Shown here: positions 22,768 through 35,984 of the stretch, piece by piece
Position numbering within the stretch: position 1 is the first letter of the stretch
How the letters are laid out: the number at the start of each line of letters is the position of its first letter
The notes under the pieces: model-generated
Told to the model about the DNA's origin: nothing
What the model saw: the letters and a program-made list of their open reading frames with translations, nothing else
Database searches by the model: none
Assembly: GCA_036874045.1 (NCBI GenBank)
Contig: CM072344.1
Coordinates: 10,884,501-10,948,500 of the forward strand
DNA length: 64,000 bases
Reading direction: 5' to 3'
Source: Cymodocea nodosa
Lineage: Eukaryota; Streptophyta; Magnoliopsida; Alismatales; Cymodoceaceae
Program-made: the position numbers and the translations under genes

Positions 22768-25034
22768 TTATCTATTCCTCCTAAGTATATCACTTATAGC
22801 ATTACAGATTTTATCTCCTAGATGCCTAATATCATTTCTGATGTCGTTAAGTACATCATCTAAGTCAGGAGGTAGTTGGGTTTGCTATTCTGCTTGAACT
22901 GAATAACTTTGTTGTTGTTGTTGTATATGGTCTATACAATCAGGTTGTTGTTGTTGTGTTTGTTGAGGTTTATGCAAGACTTGGAATTTTTGCAAATCTC
23001 TTATACTAAAATCTCTCATGTCTAGTTTCAGAGGGCTAGTCGGATAAATTCAGTTGGCTTGCAAGGATTCTACATACAACATCACCATAAAATAACTTTG
23101 AACTCAAATGCTGTAGTTGAGAAGTAAAAACATCAAACCAATTGATTTGAATTTTATTCAACAGAACATAAGTGACATATAAACAGCTTTTGCTGACTTC
23201 CATATTGTGTCTGACTCTCTAAAATAAATTGGCATGCAATATATTTGCAATAAACCTTGCCTCTACATTCATATTTTCCATGTGTCTCATTTCAGAATAT
23301 ACATCTGGAATATTTGATAAGGACTGAATGTTCCATTCTAGTTGTCTAATCATGTCAAATCTGTTGGTAACAACAACACCTTCATTCTTTAATCCCAAAA
23401 TTTCAAAAATTAATTCAGGAGACAATATTAACTCCTGTTTATTTATTTGAGTTTGCAATATATTTTCATTCTTGACCAGATTACTATAAAAAGCTGCAAT
23501 AAGCTCTTTGTATTGCTTCTATTTCATTCCATTGGCAAGAATTGAATAAGGCCTTGATACTCAAATAAATCTCTCATATCAATCAAATTTCTGAATTTTA
23601 TTGGTCTAGCATGCAAAATTTGACATGTAATCAGATTATTGTATTTTTGCAATGCTTCCTCAGATCTAAAATAAATTGAATTTCCTTGAATTTGTAATAC
23701 TATACATAAAGAAGGTGATACCTGAAGCCATGATTCAGAATTTAATTCATCTTCAGGAACTTCTTCTTCAAAATAAATGTCATGTTGTTCCTCTATGAAA
23801 ACATTTTCTTGAAGCTACGTATGTACACGTGATTCTTCAGCTTCAATAGTATAAGGAACATTTTCAATATCAGCCACATTCATTTGTTCAGTTTCTATAG
23901 AAAATACAGAGTTCAAATTTTGCACAAATTCATCAAACTATGTATCTGTCTTTAATTTTTCAATTTCTGTAACAGATAGTTCCATTTGTACATGCTATGA
24001 ATTCTCAGACTCTACTTCCATAGATTCTGAAGAAGGCTGGTTGACGTTTAGCTCTTCTAGAGTCTTAACTCTTTCAATATCTGCTACTCCAGACAATTCA
24101 ACCTGTGAACTAGTTACTACCTCAACATTGTCAATTATATCTACAATAACTTGTTCAATGTCAATAGTCTGATGCTCTGATTTTTCAATTTCTACATCAT
24201 CAAGGCTTGTACTTATAGAAAAACTTGAACTCATATTTGACTTGCATTTCTTCTCAAGTTTTCTAGCAAGAGAAAATAAAGTCTCATTATCATCATCAAT
24301 TTTAGTATGCTCAGAACTGATGAGTTTATCAGATGCACTATAAGGTACAATGTCTAGACATACATTGTCCTTTGGAAATAAATGCTCATCTGATTGTCCT
24401 TGTTCAATAGACTTTATTTCTGTAGACATAATTTTTCTAATTTTTCTTCTTCTATAACATTTCTGTTTCTCCTCTGCAAGTATTGCTATTTTCTTTTCAA
24501 ATTGCTCTAGAAAAGTTTTCTGCTTTAATTCTTCAAAGGCACTTTCTATTGCTATAGCCTTTCAAAGACTGTCAACTTTTCTTTTATCTACAGCAATATG
24601 TGATTCTACTTGTTTTGAAAATAAAGGAGTAGGGATAGTTGATTCATGCTCTTCCTTAAATGCATGTAGTCTTGTATCGTTTATAGGTATTTGAAGAATT
24701 CTAGTTGATGTACCACACCTTTTTCCAAATATTTTGCATACTACTCTAGAAATGAAATCTCAGCACATTTCATTCTGTATTCTCTATCAAATTTACTAAG
24801 AATACCCATGTATGTAATATTTTCATTAGTATGTTGAAGCACTTGTCTAACTTCATCTAATATACCTTGTGGAAAGAAGTAATCTCTATAAATTTCTACT
24901 AACCTTTTGTCCACTCGAAGTATTTTCTTGAACCAAGTGTGTGGAACTTCATCAGTATCAATTTCTTTTTCTTTTGCATCACCTCTACTTTTCCCTTTTC
25001 CTCTACCACGACCTTTGTAAAACTTGGAAACCAT
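22768..25034 (-). pseudogene. env-like ORF of element D, full length but frameshifted
   Basis: The ATG at 25034 begins MVSKFYKGRGRGKGKSRG; the end is LRRNR then TAA at 22768-22770. In order: basic RG-rich N-terminus, helical region, acidic middle (open at 23995-24429), a folded-looking C-terminal region (FILSPELIFEILGLKNEGVVV at about 23380-23440), a Gln-rich stretch near 22910-22970 and a final amphipathic helix LNDIRNDIRHLGDKI. The open stretches are in different frames, so there are at least two frameshifts as well as stops. Ends and order match C. Confidence 0.8.
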
Positions 25035-26614
25035 CATCGTAGGCTGTAACAGCAACAAGCGGGAAAGATTTTCTTGACAAAGTTTACGAATAACCTAAGA
25101 GCCCGTGTAATAAGTGTTTAAACAGGGTTTCTAAGTGAATAACTCAACGTGTATAAGTTGGGTTTGGATTTCAAATGAGTATTGAATATAGTTTATTCAA
25201 TCAAGGTACCCAAAAAATTCCAGTATAACTCGTTGAGTTAACTAACCTAACGAGTAAAACACTATCTAGAGGCAGTTTTACACGTTACCTTATATAACAT
25301 AACGTTCAGTTAGTACACTAAAAAAAACAAGTTTCGGATGCTTTCAACTAAAACCTTCCAAAGACAACACACATGCTACACTTAACATTATCTTAAGATC
25401 ATTGTAAACTATTCTAACATTCTCTTCTTATGAAGCTAAAATAGTTTGTTTGCCTTTTTAAATTGTTTCATCAAGATCTTAAGAGGACTTTAATTCAGAT
25501 CAACCAAGATTTGCATTTTGAATTATATTAATTTGTTTTGGACATTGTTAATCCTCCCCCTACAAATATACTTCTTATATATTCAATAACATACAAAATA
25601 TACTTGTATAACAATAGATGTTAAGTATAACTAGACTTTTAAATTTTCTTTGCAAAAACTTCCATTATCCTGAATTCATCAAAAATGATTTCCAAAATCA
25701 ATTCCTACTGTCTATGAATCAAAACACAACTTTGAACTCAATATGATTAAATCAAGGAGAATAAAAGAATGTATCTCAAATAAACTTTGTCAAAAGTACT
25801 AATGTTGATTCAATAAATCAATAGTCATATTTGTAGAAACTATATTCGATTCAAAGATATCTATAATTAATGAAACACTTTTTTTTTTTTTTCAAAATAG
25901 TAAATATTCATAATTTTCTTTAAAAGTTAGTTTGAAAAACTTCAATCATACAAGAGCTTTCTAATGTACCTGTGTAATGAGCTTTCAGTCAACAATCCCA
26001 TATCTGATCAGGACCTTAGGTTGCTAGATTTAAAGAATCCTTTTTCAGGATAACAATCCTTACATACCTATCTGCATAAGTACAAAAGGCTCGTGATCAA
26101 ATTGATCAATAAACTTTCAAAGATTTTCACTTTGTAAGCACTTTTCATTTTAAGCATAGTATATATGTATTCCATTAATATAGATGCAATAAAACACAAA
26201 TCTCATATAATTTTTACGTCTATGATTTTACTAAAAATATGAATCATTTTCAATAAGTTCATACTTTTGATTAACAATTTAAGATGATTTACATATAACT
26301 TATTCTACAAGTGTAATCAATTAAGTCAAGTTTATGCATGATCATATGCACTTTCCTCAATTCAAAGAAAACACTTAATCAAAATTTCAGAAGTATTTAA
26401 TGTTTTTTATTTACACTTCCACTTAAAATCGTGAAAACCATTAAAATTGATAACTTACTTAAAATCAATAAGATACTACTATGATTTTACAATAAATACA
26501 AAGTATCTTAAGCAGCAATTTAGATATTACTTAGATATTTTTGATAAGTATATAATATCAATGAGGTAAATAACATCATCAATAATATTTATCTTTTTGT
26601 GGAGTTTAAGCATT
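25035..26614 (-). other. Post-pol spacer of element D
   Basis: About 1.6 kb between RNase H and the env-like ORF, uninterrupted here. On the minus strand it holds an internal AGGGGGAGG tract (25553-25561), TATATAAGG (25289-25297) and a CTCGTTGAGTTAACTAAC near-palindrome around 25229-25254. Part of it is also found in the 3' region of gypsy F-right. No ORF. Confidence 0.75.
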
Positions 26615-29600
26615 TTACACATCACATAGCCTACAAATACCTAAATTTAATCTTATGTTGCAGAATGTATTTTCGTCTAGAGGTTTTGTAAATATATCAG
26701 CTAATTGATTTTTACTAGACACAAATTCTAATTTAATTTTTCCTTTAATTACGTTATCTCTTAGAAAATGATGTCTAACCTCTATATGCTTTGCTCTTGA
26801 ATGTAATATAGGATTTTTGGAAAGATTTATTGCAGAACTAATGTCACAATAAATCTTAGTTGTATCATAAGATAATCCAAAATCTTCTAAAGTTTGCCTT
26901 ATCCACAAAATCTGAGTGCAATACAGTGCAGCAACAACATATTTAGCTTCTATAGTAGAAAGTGCTACATAGTTTTGCTTTTTACTAAACCATGACACCA
27001 AATTATTTCCCAATAATTGACATGTGCCACTAGTACTCTTCCTATCAGATTTAGATCCTACATAATCAGCATCAGTATATCCTATAAGATCTATTGAACT
27101 ATCCTTAGAATAATACAGTCTGAAATTTTTAGTTCCTTGTATATATCTAAATATTCTTTTAACTGCAATTGAGTGTGATTCTTTAGGATTAAATTGAAAT
27201 CTAGCACAAACACACACAACAAACATAATATCAGGTCTACTAGCAGTCAAATAAAGTAAAGAACCAATCATACTTCTATATTTTCCTTAATCTATTGATT
27301 TTCCTATGTCATCAATATCTAACTTTAAAGAAGTACTCATAGGAGTTCCTCGAATCCTTGTATCATTAAAATTAAATTTCTTAAGCATTTCATCTACATA
27401 TTTTTCCTAATTTAAAAATATACCTTTATCCATTTGCTTAATTTGAAGTCCTAGAAAATATAAAAGTTCTCCTATCATACTCATTTCAAACTGACTAGTC
27501 TTCTCTTCAGAAAATATTTTTATTACTTTATCAAAAGTTGCTACAAAGATTATATCATCTACATATATTTGAACAACAATCTGATCTTTACCATCTCTCT
27601 TGATAAATAGAGTATGATCCACTTTTCCCATGATATAACCTTGTTCTGTTAAAAAAGTAGATAATCTTTCATACCATGATCTAGGTGCTTGCCTCAAACC
27701 ATATAAGGCTTTCTTCAATTTATACACAAAGTCAGGATTTTTAATATCTTCAAATCCAGGTGGTTGTTTTACATAGACTTCTTCATTAATTAAACCATTT
27801 AGAAATGCACTCTTTACATCCATTTGATATAATTTAAAATCCATATAACAAGCATAGGCCAATAATATTCTAATACTTTCTAACCTAGCCACAGGAGCAA
27901 ATGTTTCATCATAATCTAGTCCTTCTTCCTGTGTATACCCTTCTGCAACTAATCTAGCTTTGTTTCTTATAACTTGACCAGTTTTGTTAGTTTTGTTTCG
28001 AAAGATCCACTTTGTACCTATTATGGACTGATTTTCTAGTGGAGAGACTAATTCCTAAACATCATTTCCGATGAATTGATTTAGTTCTTCTTGCATTGCC
28101 ACTATCCAATTTTCATCAGATAATGCTTCTTCTATATTCCTTGGTTCCACCATAAAAACAAACATACACATACTACTTAAAGTTAAATTTACTGAAGCTC
28201 TAATTTTAACTCCCTCAATAATATTACCAATGACTTGAGTAATGGGATGTGATGAAGAATAACGCCAATTTCTCTAATTTTCCTCAATATTCTCATCAAC
28301 ATCTGAAGGTCCATCATTTTCATCATTAGTTTGATCATTTAAGTTCATATTTTTGATTTTCACAAATAAATCTTCAATCTCTCTATTGATCTCTAACTCT
28401 TTTGGGAAATTGATCATAACATCATTATCAGCTTTAGATTGAGATTCTCTAAGATAACTTTCATTGAAGCTTACATGGAGGGTTTCTTCAATAGTCCTAG
28501 AAGTCTTGTTATATACTCTGTAGGCTTTACTTCTAGTAGAGTGACCTACAAAAATTCCTTCATCCGCTTTGGCTTGAAATTTATCCCTTTTATACTTAGT
28601 ATTAAGAATAAAACACTTGCAGCCAAATGGTTTCATATAGGAAATTTTTGGAACCCTATTAAACATAATTTCGAAAGGAGTTTTATTAACATGAGGTCTT
28701 AAATGACTTCTGTTAATAATATAACAAGCTGTATTTACTGCTTCGACCCAAAGATTTTGAGGTAACTTATGTTCATTCAACATAGTTCTGGCCATTTCTT
28801 GAAGTGATCTATTCTTTCTCTCAACAACACCATTTTACACGGTGCTCTTGGAAAAGAAAATCTATGATCAATGCCATGCTCATTACAATAGTTATCCATT
28901 TGATCATTATCAAATTCAGTTCCATGATCACTCCTAAGTTTTTGAATAGAGACACTTTGCTCATTTTGAACAAAATTGCAAAACATTTTAAATTTTTCAA
29001 AAACTTCTGTCTTAGATGCTAGAAAATATACCCAAGTGTATCTAGAGAAGTCATCTACTAAAACAAATGCATACCATTTACCACCAAGACTCATGATTCT
29101 TGTTGGTCCAAATAGATCCATATGTATAAGTTCTAAGACTCTCTTGCTTGAAATATCAATTTTGGATTTAAAAGAGTTTTTATGAAGTTTACCTAACTCA
29201 CATGCATCACACATAAAGTCCTTTGAGTATTTAATCTTTGGTAAACCTCTCACTAAATATTTTCTAGATAGTTTATGTAATAGTTTCATATTTATATGCC
29301 CAATCCTTCTATGCCACTGATATGCATCACTAGTTTCAGTTAGTAAACATGAATTTAAATCTACTACACTAGAAGGTAAAGATAAAATACATACAGAACC
29401 TTTTCTTTTAGCAATAAACTTAATTTCATCTGTATTTTTATCAATAATTTTGCATAAATTATCTTCAAACACTACATAATATCCATTCTTAGTTAGTTTT
29501 ATAACACTCAACAAATTAAATCCTAGGTTTTCTACATATAGTACATTTGAAATAACACAAGTCGGAGTTATTTGAACATTGCCCATACCTATGATTTTAT

Positions 29601-29730
29601 CCTTGCTTTTGTTTCCAAATGTTGCACTTCCTTTCATGGTATTTGTAAAATTTTGTAGTAGACTTTTCTGTCCAGTCATGTGACTTGATGCTCCAATGTC
29701 CAAGATCCATTTTGATGTTGTTTCCTCCTG
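26615..29730 (-). pseudogene. pol: pol of element D (PR-INT-RT-RNase H), broken
   Basis: The protease reads DIGASSHMTG near 29695, so Ser of DSGA is Ile. The pre-integrase zinc region and integrase up to RSDHGTEFD are open (28777-29703). A one-base frameshift near 28837 separates the catalytic Glu segment. RT includes [10 protein letters not shown] near 27555. RNase H includes [19 protein letters not shown] near 27065 and ends at TTA 26615-26617. Further breaks lie near 28275, 28056, 27405 and 27290. Confidence 0.9.
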
Positions 29731-29739
29731 GAAAACAAA

Positions 29740-30630
29740 TTAAGAAAAAAAATTTGTTGGTACCCAATATTATTGAGGACTAAGTTCATTAAACGTATAT
29801 TTCTTCTTTTTGTTTAAAAACAGCTTAACATTATCATTTACATTCTTATTAGTTGTAAGTACTATTGACTTATCATTAGCATCATACTTACTTATAGCAT
29901 TATTGCTCTTATAATCATTCTTTTTGTTTTCAGATGTAGTATAACTAAGACCAAACCGATTTTTATCAAATGTTAATTTATTTTGGTCATGCTCATACAT
30001 TTTAGTAAGTTCATACCACAATTTTGTACATGTATTTGAATTTTCAGTGCATACAAAATCTCTTTCTGCACAATAATTTTTTGGATTTATCACATGCAAA
30101 ATGAGTAATTGGTCTAACACTAGTGTTTTAAATTACATGCTCGGGTTTCTAAATTTTTAGTTTACTACAATTGTCTGAAATTTTAGAAACATTAGAAACT
30201 GAATTTCTAGAACAAGAAACAAGATTTTTATAAACATTAATAGTCATGTTAGAAATACATTTAGACAAAACACATTGATTTATATTATTACTACATGATT
30301 CATCCCTTGAATTACTTACTTCTACGTATTTATTACCTTGTTTCATGATAAAAGGAATTTTAGACTTAAATTTACTTAAACTACAACTAATAAATCCTTT
30401 ATTGGCTTTAGATTGAGGATAATCAAATCCTAAGCCAAATTTATATAACACTGCAGGGGTACTAGTTAGTTTGTCTAACTTAGTTTAACTTAAATTCCAT
30501 TTCTCAATGGTAGAATTTAAATCTAGCTCTCTCATTTTTAATTTATCAATGTCTAATTCGAGATCATTTATATTTTTTCTAAACACTTCATTTTCAAATT
30601 CTATCTTTATATTTTTTCAGCATTTATATT
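29740..30630 (-). pseudogene. gag: gag C-terminal part of element D, truncated
   Basis: From 30630 downward: the end of the coiled-coil region (about 30507-30630), the YKFGLGFDYPQ...GFISCS segment (30149-30451), and the polar C-terminus ending at the TAA complement 29740-29742. There are breaks near 30140 and 30085. Upstream gag is absent because of the inverted junction with E. Confidence 0.85.
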
Positions 30631-32541
30631 CTAGAAGTAAAGCCTATAGAGTTTATAACAAGACTTCTAGAACTATTGAAGAAACCCTCCATGTAAGCTT
30701 CAATGAAAATTCTTTTAGAGAATCTCAATCTAAAGCTGATAATGATGATTTGATCAATTTCCCAAAAGAGTTAGAGATCAATAGAGAGATTGAAGATTTA
30801 TCTGAGAAAATCAAAAATATGAACTTAAATGATCAAACTAATGATGAAAGTGATGGACCTTTAGATGTTGATGAGAATATTGAGGAAAATCAGAGAAATT
30901 GGTGTTATTCTTCATCACATCCCATTACTCAAGTCATTGGAAATATTAATGAGGGAATTAAAACTAGAGCTTTAGTAAATTTAAATAGTATGTGTATATT
31001 TGTTTCTATGGTTGAACCAAAGAATATAGAAGAAGCATTATCTGATGAAAATTGGAGAGTGGCAATGCAAGAAGAACTAAATCAATTCATCAGAAATGAT
31101 GTTTGGGAATTAGTCTCTCCACTAGAAAATAAATCCATAATAGGTACAAAGTGGATCTTTAGAAATAAAACTAACGAAACTAGTCAAGTTATAAGGAACA
31201 AAGCTAGATTAGTTGCACAAGGGTATACACTGGAAGGACTAGATTATGATGAAACATTTGCTCCTATGGCTAGGTTAGAAAGTATTAGAATATTATTGGC
31301 CTATGCTTGTTATATGGATTTTAAACTATATCAAATGGATGTTAAGAGTGCATTTCTAATTGGCTTAATTAATGAAGTAGTCTATGTAAAACAACCACCT
31401 GGATTTGAAGATATTAAAAATCCTAACTTTATGTATAAATTGAAGAAAGCCTTATATGGTTTGAAGCAAGCACCTAGATCTTGGTATGAAAGATTACCTA
31501 CTTTTTTAATTGAACAAGGATATATCATGGGAAAAGTAGATCATACTCTATTTATCAAGAGAGATGGAAAAGATCAAATTGTTGTTCAAATATATATGGA
31601 TGATATCATCTTTGGAGCAACTTCTGATAAAATGATAAAAATATTTTTGAAAGAGATGACTAATCAGTTTGAAATGAGTATGATAGGGGAACTTTCATAT
31701 TTTCTAGGACTTCAAATTAAGTAAATGGATAAAGGTATATTTTTAAATCAAGAAAAATATTCAAATGAAATGCTTAAGAAATTAAATTTATTGATACAAG
31801 GATTCGAGGAACTCCTTTGAGTACTTCTTTAAAGATAGATATTGATGACATAGGAAAATCAATAGATCAAAGAAAATACAGAAGTAGATTGGTTCTTTAC
31901 TTTATTTGATTGCTAGTAGACCTGATATTATGTTTGCTATGTGTGTTTGTCCTAGATTTCAATCTAATCCTAAAGAATCACACTCAATTGCAGTTAAAAG
32001 AATATTTAGATATATACAAGGAACTAAAAATTTTGGACTGTATTATTCTAAGGATAGTTCAATTGATCTTATAGGATATACTGATGTTGATTATGCAGGA
32101 TCTAAATCTGATAGAAAAAGTACTAGTGGCACATGTCAATTATTGGGAAATAATTTGGTGTCATAGTTTAGTAAAAAACAAAACTGTGTAGTATTTTTTA
32201 CTACAGAAGCTGAATATGTTGCTACTGCACTGTGTTGCACTCAAATTCTGTGGATATGGTAAACTTTAGAAGATTTTGGATTATCTTATGATACAACTGA
32301 GATTTATTGTGATAGTAGTTCTGTAATAAATCTTTCCAAAAATCCTGTATTACATTCTAGAGCAAAGCATATAGAGGTTAGACATCATTTTCTAAGAGAT
32401 AACGTAATTGAAGGAAAAATTAAATTAGAATTTGTGTCTAGTAAAAATCAATTAGCTGATATATTTACAAAACCTCTAGAGGAAAATACATTCTGCAACA
32501 TAAGATTAAATTTGGGTATTTGTAGGCTATGTGACGTGTAA
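30631..32541 (+). pseudogene. pol: pol fragment of SIRE copy E (integrase end, RT, RNase H)
   Basis: It begins abruptly in the integrase C-terminus at SRSKAYRVYNKTSRTIEE and stays open to 31724. RT contains YMDDIIFGA near 31594, with Val to Met in the YVDD box. Breaks: stop at 31722, frameshifts near 31780 and 31890, stop near 32164 and stop near 32260. RNase H has [19 protein letters not shown] near 32080 and ends at TAA 32539-32541. The upstream part of the frame from 30507 is a false extension through inverted gag. Confidence 0.9.
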
Positions 32542-32990
32542 AATGCTTAAACTCCACATAAAAAGATAAATATTATTGATGATGTTGTTCACCTCATAGA
32601 TATTTTATATTTATCATAAATATCTAAGTAATATCTAAACTGCTACTTAAGATACTATGTATTTATTGTAAAATTATAGTAGTATCTTATTGATTTTAAA
32701 TAGGTTATCAATTTTAATGGTTTTCACAATTTTAAGTGGAAGTGTAAATGAAAATCATTAAATACTTTTGAAATTCTGAAATTTTGATTAAGTGTTTTCT
32801 TTGAATCGAGGAAAGTGTATATTATCATACATAAATTTGACTTGATTGATTAAACTTGTAGAATAAGTTATATGTAAATCATCTTAAACTGTTAATCAAA
32901 AGTATGAGCTTATTGAAATTGATTCATATTTTCAATAAAATCATAGAAGTAAAAATTGTATGAGATTTGTGGTTTATTGCATCTGTATTA
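32542..32990 (+). other. Post-pol spacer fragment of SIRE copy E
   Basis: Homologous to the B and D spacers. It stops after CATCTGTATTA at 32990, where gypsy gag sequence begins. It retains the roughly 100 bp that B lost at the Tork-like junction. No ORF. Confidence 0.8.
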
Positions 32991-33009
32991 GGGGTGTAGC
33001 TAACCTTTC

Positions 33010-34207
33010 TTTAAAAGAGAATGAAGATATAGCTGCTCTAGTAGAAAAACCATTAGGGAAAATTCTGTATCCTGAATTAGTTGATGAACCTTCATGCATT
33101 TGATTGCCAAACTTTGAGGTGGATAGGTTTGAACTGAAATCTAATTATATTAGTCAATTACCACATTTTCATGGATTAGAAAGAGAATATGCCTATTATT
33201 TTCTTAGAGAATTTAACGAAGTTTCTCAAATGATGAAAATGCCAAACATGAGTATAGATGCTATTAAACTTAGATATATCCCTTTTGCTTTAAAAGACAC
33301 AGCTAAAAGATGGTTATATACTCTATCGCCTGATTCAATTTCTACTTGGACTGAATTTTGCTTTGTTTTTCTAGAAAAATATTATCCAACACATCAAATA
33401 ATTAAAAAGAAAAAGGAAATATTAATGTATAGCCAAAAATAAGGAGAATCATTCTAGAAATATTTTGAAAGATTTACTGACTCAATGTCCACATCATGCA
33501 ATGAGTAAAGCACAATTAATAGGTATAATTTATGAAGGCATAGATGTTTCAACGAAATCTTTATTAGAATCTACTTATCAAAATGGATTTTTAAAACTGT
33601 GTAGTGAATAGGCATGGGCATATTTAGAAAACTTTGCAAAAGAACTGCAGAGTGGGAAAACTCGGTTGAAGCTATTACAAATAAAAGAATATTGCCAAGG
33701 GGAATGCATGAAATAGATTCAAGCACTATGCTTGAAGTTAAATTAACTGAATTAACAAAGAAAATAGAAGAGTTATCATTGATTCAAAAACTAGCAGAAA
33801 AGAATGCAAACGTTAATGATTTAGATATTATTTATGCTAGAAACCAGAAAGATAACTTTGGAAATTCTTATAACCCTAATTAGAGAAATCACCCAAATTT
33901 ATCTTGGAGAAACAACAATTTCCAAAGAGGAGAAAATATAAATGACAAGAATATAAGTTATGAAGCATTAATTGAACAAGGATCTAGAATAGAGAAATTA
34001 AAAAAGATAATCCAACAATTAAATAATCGGTTAGATCTTGTATTTGGAAATGCTGCAATGCAAAATCAAAATAGAAATGTACCCCCTAGATAGAAGGAAT
34101 CAATGGAAGTTAGACCTACTGGAGGATTGCCAATGCAAGCAATATTTAACCTTGTCAACAGAACTGTTAATGAAATTGATATCTCCTTTGGGAGGGTAAC
34201 TGAATGA
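33010..34207 (+). pseudogene. gag: Athila-like gag of F-right, broken
   Basis: A short conserved lead-in SLKENEDIAALVEKP is followed by the retrotransposon gag domain FELKSNYISQLPHFHGLEREYAYYFLREF (33104-33442), with DAIKLRYIPFALKDTAKRWLYTL. The C-terminal part has RGMHEIDSS, a predicted coiled coil (KLTELTKKIEELSLIQKLAEK), SYNPN...RNHPNLSW and GGLPMQAIF, ending at TGA 34205-34207. Stops or shifts lie at 33101, 33440-33480, 33611, 33881 and 34091. Confidence 0.82.
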
Positions 34208-34311
34208 AACAATATAACAGAAGTAACTATGTATAATATAGTAAGCAGAAAACTATAAAAAGAAAAAAATGTGAGTTTAATTAAAGTTAGTAGCATCGTA
34301 GAGTTATTACT

Positions 34312-34340
34312 TAACTCAACGAACTAAGTTCGTTGAGTTA
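34312..34340. repeat. 29-bp perfect inverted repeat (13-bp arms, TAA loop)
   Basis: Arms TAACTCAACGAAC (34312-34324) and GTTCGTTGAGTTA (34328-34340). This is the same GTTGAGTTA module that forms arrays in the SIRE LTRs, here alone between gypsy gag and the F-box sequence. Confidence 0.9.
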
Positions 34341-34425
34341 TGACCTAACTCCACAAGAGTGTGAAGTAGCTATGTTAATCTTGTCTCTGTTAAATTTTTG
34401 TTTATGTTATACAGAATCAAGACAA

Positions 34426-35500
34426 ATGGAATTTATGAAATTACCGCTGGATTCACTGAGGGAAGTACTGAGTAACCTGTCAACTAAAGATCTGTGTAGA
34501 TTGCGTTGTGTATCAAAAGAAATTAAAGACTTCGTTAGAGAAAAATATTTTCATGGACTACAAGCTACAAAAATGACTAAGATTAGAGATGGATTTATAT
34601 GGAAGTCATTTAATCATAGTTCATTCAGCTATGTATATTTGAATATGGAAGAAACTACTGGAATTCCACCCAATACATTAGAAGGAATAGATCATATTAT
34701 GGGGATGGATGAAGGATTAATTATTTACATAACCAAACCAAGGTATGCAATTCTGTTACCTGATATTTTGATTAGAAATCCTATTACAAGAGAAGAATGG
34801 AATATAGGAAGGCCTAATAGATATGAAGTACCAACTGAAAATTGTGGGTCAGCTTTAATTTTTTCTGATACAAATTCGACCATTTCTGAAAAATTATATT
34901 ATTGGAGATCAACTAGGAATTGGGATGAAGATTTATGCTTAAGTGTGTATAATTTTCTGAATAGATCTTGGACTGAAAGTACTATGATATATCTAGGATA
35001 GAAGGCTTTAATTAACAGCATGCATGTCATACTTGATGGATATATATATCAGTTGCATTTAGATCTGATTTATACATAGTAAGCATAGATAGTTATGATG
35101 ATTTTATAGAAATATTACCTATACCGAGTGATATAGCTAAACCACCGTCTTCAGAATATGATCAAATTCAATTAGGAATGTAGTATAATGAATATGATGA
35201 TCCTACTTTATGTCTGATAAGATGGTGGGATGAATTGAAGAAATTTCAAATATGAATTACAAAAGACCTAAATGAATGGAAGTGGAAAGAGGAATATATT
35301 GAAATAGATATAGAAATAGAAACAGTTACATTATCTTGGAACAGAAGACGATCCCTTTCTGCATTTCATTTCATTAATGGTAATACACTTATATTTAGTA
35401 TTGATAACATACTGCAAGTTTACAAGCTAAAAAGGACAACGAACTACATTAAAATAGAATTAATAGCAAGAAGAATTATCCCTAAAAAGTTTGCATAGAC
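34426..35500 (+). pseudogene. F-box protein gene, degenerate, inside a gypsy element
   Basis: The ATG at 34426 starts MEFMKLPLDSLREVLSNL; the open frame continues upstream, but only through element sequence. The F-box motif LP-DSLREVLSNLSTKDLCRLRCVSKEIKDFV occupies residues 5-37. An F-box-associated region follows (GFIWKSF near residue 55, IRNPITREEW near residue 121, LNRSWTES). A stop lies at 34999, a frameshift near 35056, stops near 35179 and 35254, and the end is at TAG about 35498. F-box proteins are the substrate receptors of SCF ubiquitin ligases. There is no intron in about 1.07 kb. It is either captured by the element or a retrocopy that landed there: an A-rich tract follows at about 35598. 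Confidence 0.8.
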
Positions 35501-35984
35501 TGACACGTTTATTCCATTTGTTACTACTTTTCAATCATGCTCTTAAACTGTGATTCTATGCTTTTAATGTTGTGTGTATTCTACATATATTTTTAGAAAA
35601 AAAAAAGAAAAAAGAATTTTGTTTTAGTTTTATTTTATAAGAAAAAAAAACAACAAAATATCAATCCAGTTTGTTGGTATCTATTCTAGGAAATCAACTA
35701 GCTTGCTTGTGAGCCACCAAAGGCATAGGAGCCTAGGTTCCACACAAGACACTGAATTAGCAATTTTTGTTTTATTTTGTTATTACACATTCTACTTTTA
35801 TTTGTGAATGAAAAGTTTTTCAAAATCAAAAATCGGAAGATATGGAAGGAGATACAAAAGAACAAGGTATGTAATTGATTACTTATCCTGAATTTACATT
35901 TAAATTCAATTCGTTGAGTTAGGTGCTAAGTCAATGAAATAATATTCATGTCTACTACAATTACTGTATTTATTACAAAATCTT
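35501..35984 (+). other. Region after the F-box sequence, no gene
   Basis: Contains an A-rich tract (about 35598-35618), another A-tract near 35641 and a lone ATTCGTTGAGTTAGG module near 35909. No coding potential seen. Confidence 0.6.

Larger units (their letters stand above)
20646..30630 (-). mobile_element. SIRE-like copia element D (3' LTR to gag, 5' end lost)
   Basis: On the minus strand: partial gag, pol, spacer, env-like ORF, polypurine tract, 3' LTR. It entered the protease region of F-left. At 30630 the gag coiled-coil region is joined head to head with plus-strand integrase of E, so the 5' LTR and gag N-terminus are missing. It is the only copy with RNase H, full spacer, full-length env-like region, polypurine tract and LTR in one piece. 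Confidence 0.9.

Noticed and set aside
30507-30636. N-terminal extension of the E pol frame (MVEFKSSSLIF...)
   Set aside because: It is a chance open frame through inverted D gag across the 30630 junction, not part of pol.
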